9,115 bases of DNA from Sutterella sp. UBA1442 (GTDB taxonomy: Bacteria > Pseudomonadota > Gammaproteobacteria > Burkholderiales > Burkholderiaceae_F): the NCBI GenBank assembly GCA_002329575.1, contig DCTK01000106.1, positions 45,733-54,847 on the forward strand, read 5' to 3'. Shown here one piece after another: positions 1-5,120 of this stretch (position 1 is the first letter of the stretch; the number at the start of each line of letters is the position of its first letter). The notes beneath the pieces are model-generated. The model had not been told where the DNA came from. It did no database searches and worked only from the letters and a program-made list of their open reading frames with translations. Both the position numbers and the translations under genes were made by a program.

Positions 1-1065
1 ATGGGCACGATGCCGAGAAGCTATGACCTGGTGTTTGCGCTGTACTTGGTGATCTGTCTAGAAATCGAATTGCGAAAAAGCGGTTGCCTGGCAGGGATGG
101 TGGAAGCGCTTTCTCGGATGTTTTCCTCAAGAAAATTCACACTGGCCGTAATGCCGGCCTTCTTAGGATTATTGCCTTCAATTGGTGGCGCCCGTTTTTC
201 AGCCCCCATTGTCCAAGAAGCCGCTAAGGGTTTTAATGCAACGGCAGAAGACAAGGCTGCGATTAATTTCTGGTTCCGTCATATTTTCGAATTCTCCAGC
301 CCCTTGGTGCCGGGCATGATTTTGGCTTGCGGTATCGCCGGCGTGAAAATCGGGGATTTGATCATTTATTTAGGTTGGTTGACGATTGCGGCCTTCATTC
401 TTGGTTGGATTGTCATGGTCCGGGGCCTGAAGGAAGACGGTACGGTCGAGTCTAAGCTTGTGACGCGCGAAGAGGCACATCGCCACAATTGGGACTTCAT
501 CTTGTCATTGATTCCGGTGCTGGCCAACGTTTTCTTGATGGTCGCGTTCGGTCTTTACGCCTCGGTTTCCATGATTATCGTGGTCATTGCCATGATTCCG
601 ATTTTGATGCTTTTCAATCGTCATGTCAGTGTCAAAGAAGTTTTTATTGATGCGCTGGATTTCAAAATGTTTGCCAACGTCATCAGTATCTTGCTTTTCA
701 TTCAACTGTTGGAATCCACGGGTGTTTTGGGGCAAATCGTAGAGGCCTTCCAAGCCTCGCCGTTGCCCATTCCGGTGATTATTGCTTTTTTGAGTTTCTT
801 TATCGGGATGCTGACGGGCTTGTCTCAAGGTCACGTGGCCATCATGATGCCGATTGTGGCAGCAATTGCGCCGGGTAACCTTGACTTGGTGGCTATCGCC
901 ATGGTCTTTGGTGTAGCCGGTCAAATGGTCACGCCCACACACTTGTGTTTAACGATTACGGTCGACTATTTTAAGAGCGATTTCTTTAAAACTCTAAAGC
1001 CAGTGCTCTACGCACAAATTCCGCTCTCGATTCTTTTTGCCGTGGTGACGTACTTCGTGTACTGA
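1..1065 (+). CDS. DUF401 family membrane transporter, 5'-truncated by window edge
   Basis: This is an integral inner-membrane protein of the DUF401 family, which is related to ion-transporter/gluconate-permease-like carriers; its substrate is not known. The visible 354 residues are dominated by hydrophobic helices (about 9-25, 47-60, 103-115, 120-140, 165-205, 223-240, 256-275, 280-305, 335-353). The family signatures are clear: LLPSIGGARFSAPIV at residues 57-71 and WFRHIFEFSSPLVPG at 91-105. GLSQGH (273-278) and QMVTPTH (308-314) look like the matching re-entrant/substrate segments of the second half. The frame is open from base 1, and the first ATG there has no visible ribosome site. DUF401 proteins usually run to 400 residues or more, so the true start probably lies about 50-60 codons upstream. 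The gene ends with TGA and is followed by a terminator, so it is the last gene of its transcript. Family assignment is firm; function is open. Confidence 0.85.
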   Translation: MGTMPRSYDLVFALYLVICLEIELRKSGCLAGMVEALSRMFSSRKFTLAVMPAFLGLLPSIGGARFSAPIVQEAAKGFNATAEDKAAINFWFRHIFEFSSPLVPGMILACGIAGVKIGDLIIYLGWLTIAAFILGWIVMVRGLKEDGTVESKLVTREEAHRHNWDFILSLIPVLANVFLMVAFGLYASVSMIIVVIAMIPILMLFNRHVSVKEVFIDALDFKMFANVISILLFIQLLESTGVLGQIVEAFQASPLPIPVIIAFLSFFIGMLTGLSQGHVAIMMPIVAAIAPGNLDLVAIAMVFGVAGQMVTPTHLCLTITVDYFKSDFFKTLKPVLYAQIPLSILFAVVTYFVY

Positions 1066-1094
1066 TCGGTTTTAGCTACTACTAATTCAACATT

Positions 1095-1137
1095 AAACCT
1101 CGATCTTCACAGAGATGGAGATCGAGGTTTTTAATTT
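1095..1137 (+). terminator. Rho-independent terminator after DUF401 gene
   Basis: A perfect 12-bp inverted repeat pairs 1095-1106 (AAACCTCGATCT) with 1119-1130 (AGATCGAGGTTT). The loop can add three more pairs, leaving a 6-nt loop. The tail is T-rich (TTTTAATTTTTTT). It lies 29 bp after the DUF401 stop codon and isolates that gene from the antitoxin gene. Confidence 0.9.
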
Positions 1138-1180
1138 TTTTCTTTTAATTTCCTAATTTTTCGAGAGTTATGAATTTTGA

Positions 1181-1209
1181 TTGACTATGTCTTTGTGTTG
1201 ATATACATT
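1181..1209 (+). promoter_or_regulatory. Candidate sigma-70 promoter of the antitoxin gene
   Basis: TTGACT at 1181-1186 matches five of six bases of the -35 consensus. With a 17-bp spacer the -10 would be TACATT (1204-1209); the overlapping TATACA (1202-1207) with a 15-bp spacer is an alternative. It sits in an AT-rich stretch between the upstream terminator and the antitoxin gene, which needs its own promoter. Assigned by eye. Confidence 0.5.
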
Positions 1210-1236
1210 ACAGCTACATTGACCATACAGTGTAAT
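1207..1236. promoter_or_regulatory. Candidate autoregulatory operator upstream of the antitoxin gene
   Basis: TACA-G-TGTA at 1226-1234 is a short palindrome just downstream of the candidate -10. A wider inverted pair, ATTACA (1207-1212) and TGTAAT (1231-1236), encloses the same region. RelB/DinJ antitoxins are ribbon-helix-helix proteins that repress their own promoter by binding short palindromes, so position and symmetry fit. The repeats are short and AT-rich, so chance is not excluded. Confidence 0.35.
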
Positions 1237-1252
1237 TAAAGTAGAGGTGTTT

Positions 1253-1507
1253 ATGAGTCAAACAACAATCAGTATTCGTATGGACACTGACCTTAAAAAA
1301 GCATTGGAACTTGTGTGCAACGATCTTGGAATTAATATCTCAACGGCGGTAACTATTTTGGCTAAGAAGATGATTCGAGAACAGCGGATTCCTTTTGAAG
1401 TTTCCGTCGATCCTTTCTATTCAGAAGCTAATATGCGTTACTTGAAAAAAGCAGCCGCAGCTTTGGATGCAGGGGAGGGTGTTGAGCATAGTCTCATAGA
1501 GGACTAA
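1253..1507 (+). CDS. RelB/DinJ family antitoxin, no toxin partner in the window
   Basis: This 84-residue protein resembles type II antitoxins of the RelB/DinJ family. Such proteins bind their own promoter through an N-terminal ribbon-helix-helix and neutralise a RelE/YafQ-type mRNA-cleaving toxin through the C-terminal part. Visible marks are the N-terminal strand TTISIRMD followed by DLKKALELVCNDLGINISTA (helix-turn-helix portion of the fold), then KKMIREQRIPFEVS, the typical end of the DNA-binding domain. An acidic C-terminus (EGVEHSLIED) follows. The start is taken as ATG 1253 because GTAGAGG (1241-1247) lies 5 nt upstream; a GTG at 1247 in the same frame overlaps that site and is less likely. 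Only 100 bp separate its stop from the convergent ppsR gene, and no toxin reading frame fits there. GC over 1261-1500 is about 41% by hand count, lower than the neighbouring genes appear, consistent with acquisition. Family call is good; being an orphan is directly visible. Confidence 0.85.
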   Translation: MSQTTISIRMDTDLKKALELVCNDLGINISTAVTILAKKMIREQRIPFEVSVDPFYSEANMRYLKKAAAALDAGEGVEHSLIED

Positions 1508-1558
1508 ACAACTCCCCGCTATCGTGTACTAAAGAACTCACAAAGTTATTTATCAGTT

Positions 1559-1594
1559 AAAAGCCCACAAGAAAATTTTCCTTGTGGGCTTTTT
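1559..1594. terminator. Bidirectional terminator between antitoxin gene and ppsR
   Basis: A perfect 13-bp stem pairs 1559-1571 (AAAAGCCCACAAG) with 1581-1593 (CTTGTGGGCTTTT) around a 9-nt loop. The GC core is flanked by A's on the left and T's on the right, so both strands give a hairpin followed by a U-run. It lies between two convergent genes, 51 bp after the antitoxin stop and 14 bp beyond the ppsR stop, and can serve both. Confidence 0.9.
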
Positions 1595-1607
1595 CTATCA
1601 GGTCGGA

Positions 1608-2474
1608 TTATTCAATCTTGTGCGCATTATGAAGATTGAGTTCAGCCATAATGGTTGCGGAGATTTCTTCAATGGAGCGGCTCGTTGAGCTTAACCACTT
1701 AATGCCTTCGCGGCGCATCATATTTTCTGCCGCTTCAATTTCTTCTCGGCAGTTTTCAATGGAAGCATAGCGGCTACCCGGACGTCGTTCGTTACGAATT
1801 TGGGACAAACGCTCCGGCGCAATTGACAAGCCGAAAAGCTTTTCTCGCATGCCTTGGAGTACTTCGGGCAACTCTCCGCGCTCAAAATCTTCCGGAATGA
1901 GGGGGTAGTTGGCGGCTTTGATACCGAATTGCATGGCTAAGAACAAGCTTGTCGGCGTTTTGCCCGAGCGGCTCACGCCCACCAAAATCACATCGGCTTC
2001 GTTTAAGCCCTTATTCATTTGACCGTCATCGTGAGCCAAGGTGTAGTTAATGGCTTCGATACGGCGGTTATAGCGCTCTTCATCCTTGATCACATGGCTT
2101 CTACCCATGGAGTGTGCGGACTTCAAGCCCGTTTCTTGTTCAATTTCTTTAATGAAGCTGCGGAAGAATTCAATGCGGAAACCTTGGCACCTTTCCGTGA
2201 AGGCCTTGTGAATGTCCAAGTCAACGAAAGTGGAGAAAACGAGGGGACGAACGCCCGTCTTAATGTAGCAGTCGTTGATTTTATTGGCGGCGGCGAAGGC
2301 TTTTTCCGGTGTATCGATAAAGGGGATTCTCACTTGATCGTACTCAAGATCGGAAAATTGCGTCAGCACCGAGTGTGCAAGCGTCTCAGCGGTAATGGCA
2401 GTAGCGTCCGAGACGATAAAAACGGTACGTTTGGCGGGTTTTTTATCAGTTTCAGTTTGACGGGTATGGAACAT
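1608..2474 (-). CDS. ppsR: Phosphoenolpyruvate synthase regulatory protein (bifunctional kinase/pyrophosphorylase)
   Basis: PpsR (DUF299/PSRP family) switches PEP synthase off by ADP-dependent phosphorylation of a threonine next to the catalytic histidine, and switches it on again by Pi-dependent dephosphorylation. It acts in the cytoplasm. The 288-residue protein matches E. coli PpsR closely: [15 protein letters not shown] at residues 18-32, TGVRPLVF at 73-80, and [10 protein letters not shown] at 142-151. The P-loop-like [20 protein letters not shown] (166-185) and KLFGLSI and [10 protein letters not shown] further on also match. ATG 2474 is preferred because GAAGG (2480-2484 on the complementary strand) stands 5 nt before it. 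A TTG four codons upstream is in frame but covers that ribosome site. It is divergent from ppsA with 96 bp between the starts, the arrangement expected for enzyme and regulator. Length is close to the E. coli protein (277). Nothing appears broken. Confidence 0.96.
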   Translation of the reverse strand: MFHTRQTETDKKPAKRTVFIVSDATAITAETLAHSVLTQFSDLEYDQVRIPFIDTPEKAFAAANKINDCYIKTGVRPLVFSTFVDLDIHKAFTERCQGFRIEFFRSFIKEIEQETGLKSAHSMGRSHVIKDEERYNRRIEAINYTLAHDDGQMNKGLNEADVILVGVSRSGKTPTSLFLAMQFGIKAANYPLIPEDFERGELPEVLQGMREKLFGLSIAPERLSQIRNERRPGSRYASIENCREEIEAAENMMRREGIKWLSSTSRSIEEISATIMAELNLHNAHKIE

Positions 2475-2570
2475 ATCAACCTTCAAATAAGAAATTTTTC
2501 CCCGAAAGGTATCGGGTTTGGCTACAATTCGCTTATTCTAACAACCGAATCCTTTTTTTGGGGGAAGAAA
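2475..2570. promoter_or_regulatory. Divergent ppsR/ppsA promoter region
   Basis: These 96 bases must carry the promoters of both genes. On the plus strand TACAAT (2523-2528) matches five of six -10 bases, but no good -35 is seen at the usual distance. On the minus strand TAGAAT (complement of 2535-2540) is a possible -10, also without a clear -35. A small inverted repeat CCCGA/TCGGG (2501-2505 and 2512-2516) lies in the middle and could be an operator or a leader hairpin. The weak -35 boxes would fit activator control, but this is inference. Confidence 0.4.
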
Positions 2571-4943
2571 ATGCCGCAAGGTCGTTATGTATTTCCGTTC
2601 AGCCAGTTGCGCATGACCGACGTCGATCGCGTCGGGGGCAAAAATGCCTCGCTCGGTGAATTGCTCAGCCAGCTCACAAGTGCCGGGATCCGCGTGCCCG
2701 ACGGTTTCGCCACGACTGCAGAAGCGTTCCGCCTGTTTTTGACCGAAAACAATTTGGAAGAACGTATTAATGATCGTTTGAAAGATCTTAATGTTGATGA
2801 CGTGAAGGCCTTGGCAGCTGCCGGTGCCGAGATTCGTGAAATGATTGAAAAGGCACCTTTCCCTGCTGCTTTGGAAAAGGAAATCCGCGAATTCTATGAT
2901 TGGTTAAAAGAAGACCAAGAAGAAATCAGCGTTGCCGTGCGTTCTTCGGCTACCGCAGAAGACTTGCCGGATGCTTCTTTTGCCGGTCAACAAGAAACGT
3001 TCTTAAACGTTGTCGGTATCGACCAAGTTCTTCATCGTGTGCGCGAAGTGTTTGCTTCGCTTTATAACGACCGCGCCATCAGCTACCGCGTTCACAAAGG
3101 CTTTACGCATTCTGAAGTGGCTCTTTCGGCCGGTGTTCAACGTATGTGCCGCTCTGACAAGGGCGCATCCGGCGTGATGTTTACGCTCGATACCGAAAGC
3201 GGTTTCGATCAAGTGGTCTTTGTGACCGCAAGCTACGGCTTGGGTGAAACTGTGGTGCAAGGCGCCGTGAACCCAGACGAATTCTATGTGCATAAGCCGA
3301 TGCTCGAAGCCGGTAAGTTCCCGATCATTCGCCGCAGCCTCGGCAGCAAGTTAATTAAGATGGAATTTGACACCGGTGCCGGTGGCCGTTCCGTTCGCAC
3401 CGTTGACGTCAGTGACGAAGAACGTCGTCATTTCGCCATTACGGACGAAGACGTGATTGAATTGGCTAAATTCGCCACGATCATTGAAAAACACTATGGC
3501 CGTCCCATGGATATCGAATGGGGTAAAGACGGTATCGACGGCAAGATCTACATCTTGCAAGCTCGTCCGGAAACCGTGAAGAGCCGTCAAAACACTTCTG
3601 ACGTCCAACAACGCTTTACGTTAAAGACGAAGGGCCGCGTTTTGGTGACGGGTCGTGCCATCGGTCAAAAGATCGGTGTGGGTACCGTGCGCGTTGTTTC
3701 TGACGCTAGCGAAATGGATCGCGTGAAGGCCGGTGACGTGCTCGTGACCGACATGACCGATCCGAACTGGGAACCGGTGATGAAGCGCGCCAGCGCCATT
3801 GTCACGAACCGCGGTGGTCGTACCTGCCACGCTGCCATTATTGCTCGTGAATTGGGTATCCCGGCTGTGGTGGGCTGTGGTGATGCCACGGAACGCTTGG
3901 TTGAAAACGATGAGGTGACCGTCTCTTGCGCCGAAGGTGATACGGGTAAGATCTACGAAGGTCGCCAAGAAGTGGAAATCGAAGAAGTCAAGCGCGGTGC
4001 TTTGCCCGAAATCCCTGTCAAGATCATGATGAACGTGGGTAATCCGCAATTGGCCTTTGAATTCCAATCCATCCCCAATAAGGGTGTGGGTTTGGCCCGC
4101 TTAGAATTCATCATCAACAACAATATCGGTATCCACCCGAAGGTGGTGTTGGACTACCCGAATGTGGACGGTGAATTGCGTGACGCTGTTGAACGTTTGT
4201 CGGCCGGCTACAAGAGCCCGGTGCACTTCTTCGAAAGCAAGATTGCTGAAGGTGTGGCCACGATTGCAGCAGCCTTCTGGCCCAATAAGGTCATCGTGCG
4301 TATGAGTGACTTCAAGAGCAACGAATATCGCAAGTTGATCGGTGGCGATCGCTATGAACCGGAAGAAGAAAATCCCATGTTGGGCTTCCGCGGTGCTTCT
4401 CGCTACATCGCCAACACGTTTGCCGAATGCTTCCGCATGGAATGCAACGCCATGAAGTTCGTGCGCGATGAAATGGGCCTGACGAATGTGGAATTGATGG
4501 TGCCTTTCGTTCGCACCGTTGAAGAAGCCCGTCAAACGGTTGCTATTATGGAACGCAACGGTTTGAAGCGTGGCGAAAACGGTCTTCGCCTTAACATGAT
4601 GTGCGAAATTCCGTCCAACGCCTTGTTGGCCGATCAATTCCTTGACTACTTCGACGGTTTCTCGATCGGTTCTAACGACATGACGCAATTGACGCTCGGT
4701 TTGGACCGTGACTCCGGCCTTGTCGCAGCGGGCTTTGATGAACGCAACGAAGCCGTGAAGATCATGCTCTCGATGGCCATTCGTGCTTGCCGCGCTCGCG
4801 GTAAATACGTGGGTATTTGCGGTCAAGGTCCTTCTGACCATGAAGACCTCGCTCAATGGCTCATGGATGAAGGCATTGAGTCGATTTCGCTTAACCCCGA
4901 TACGGTCGTTGACACGTGGCGCCGTTTGGCTGAAAAGCACTAA
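2571..4943 (+). CDS. ppsA: Phosphoenolpyruvate synthase (pyruvate, water dikinase)
   Basis: PpsA converts pyruvate, ATP and water to phosphoenolpyruvate, AMP and phosphate, the entry step of gluconeogenesis from pyruvate or lactate, in the cytoplasm. The 790 residues match the family length (E. coli 792). The order is an N-terminal ATP-binding domain (about 10-350) with [18 protein letters not shown] at 124-141, then the swivelling phosphohistidine domain with [20 protein letters not shown]. There the catalytic histidine is H420 and the regulatory threonine targeted by PpsR is T418. The C-terminal PEP/pyruvate TIM-barrel follows, with [19 protein letters not shown] at 695-713 and the catalytic cysteine C750 in GICGQGPSD. 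All key residues are present. The start ATG 2571 has a strong GGGGGAAG site (2560-2567). The frame stays open upstream to 2019, but that stretch is antisense to ppsR and has no family similarity. Codon choice is strongly biased (GGT, CGT/CGC, AAC, GAA), suggesting high expression. A terminator follows. Confidence 0.97.
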   Translation: MPQGRYVFPFSQLRMTDVDRVGGKNASLGELLSQLTSAGIRVPDGFATTAEAFRLFLTENNLEERINDRLKDLNVDDVKALAAAGAEIREMIEKAPFPAALEKEIREFYDWLKEDQEEISVAVRSSATAEDLPDASFAGQQETFLNVVGIDQVLHRVREVFASLYNDRAISYRVHKGFTHSEVALSAGVQRMCRSDKGASGVMFTLDTESGFDQVVFVTASYGLGETVVQGAVNPDEFYVHKPMLEAGKFPIIRRSLGSKLIKMEFDTGAGGRSVRTVDVSDEERRHFAITDEDVIELAKFATIIEKHYGRPMDIEWGKDGIDGKIYILQARPETVKSRQNTSDVQQRFTLKTKGRVLVTGRAIGQKIGVGTVRVVSDASEMDRVKAGDVLVTDMTDPNWEPVMKRASAIVTNRGGRTCHAAIIARELGIPAVVGCGDATERLVENDEVTVSCAEGDTGKIYEGRQEVEIEEVKRGALPEIPVKIMMNVGNPQLAFEFQSIPNKGVGLARLEFIINNNIGIHPKVVLDYPNVDGELRDAVERLSAGYKSPVHFFESKIAEGVATIAAAFWPNKVIVRMSDFKSNEYRKLIGGDRYEPEEENPMLGFRGASRYIANTFAECFRMECNAMKFVRDEMGLTNVELMVPFVRTVEEARQTVAIMERNGLKRGENGLRLNMMCEIPSNALLADQFLDYFDGFSIGSNDMTQLTLGLDRDSGLVAAGFDERNEAVKIMLSMAIRACRARGKYVGICGQGPSDHEDLAQWLMDEGIESISLNPDTVVDTWRRLAEKH

Positions 4944-4952
4944 GAAATCGCG

Positions 4953-4971
4953 CTTGAGTTTTTCTCTCAAG
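4953..4971 (+). other. Small hairpin just after ppsA
   Basis: CTTGAG (4953-4958) pairs with CTCAAG (4966-4971) around a T-rich 7-nt loop, 9 bases after the ppsA stop codon. It has no T-run after it, so it is not a terminator by itself; it may protect the 3' end of the mRNA or be fortuitous. Confidence 0.35.
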
Positions 4972-4982
4972 TAAGACTTTAG

Positions 4983-5025
4983 ATTTCGGTCGAATTCAAT
5001 AACGAATTCGGCCGAAATTTTTTTT
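4983..5025 (+). terminator. Rho-independent terminator of ppsA
   Basis: A 15-bp stem with one G-U pair joins 4983-4997 (ATTTCGGTCGAATTC) to 5004-5018 (GAATTCGGCCGAAAT), with the 6-nt loop AATAAC. A run of eight T's (5018-5025) follows. It lies about 40 bp after the ppsA stop and separates ppsA from the antiporter operon. Confidence 0.93.
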
Positions 5026-5044
5026 GGCTTGGTGCGCGAAAACC

Positions 5045-5086
5045 CTTAATTTTGTTCAGAATTTTCTTATACTTAATAAATTAAGT
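5045..5086 (+). promoter_or_regulatory. Candidate promoter and palindromic operator of the antiporter-nfeD-SPFH operon
   Basis: TATACT at 5068-5073 matches five of six -10 bases. The -35 region is weak (CTTAAT at 5045-5050 with a 17-bp spacer, or TTAATT at 5046-5051 with 16). Immediately downstream, overlapping the -10, is the perfect palindrome ACTTAAT-AA-ATTAAGT (5071-5086), which a repressor could use to block transcription start. The region is AT-rich, which raises the odds of chance symmetry. A promoter is expected here because a terminator lies just upstream and the next gene starts at 5121. Confidence 0.45.
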
Positions 5087-5120
5087 TTCAGAGACAATTT
5101 TTACCTTTTTAGAGGCACGC

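Noticed and set aside
1508..1607. Possible toxin remnant downstream of the antitoxin gene
   Set aside because: One frame is open through the stretch, but the translated sequence matches no RelE/YafQ/YoeB motif I recognise and runs through the terminator hairpin.
2019..2570. In-frame open extension of ppsA by 184 codons upstream of ATG 2571
   Set aside because: It is antisense to ppsR, shows no PEP-synthase similarity, and ATG 2571 has a strong ribosome site and gives the standard family length and N-terminus.
4101..4970. 289-codon minus-strand frame opposite ppsA
   Set aside because: His/Val/Thr-rich shadow caused by the strong codon bias of ppsA; no recognisable domain.
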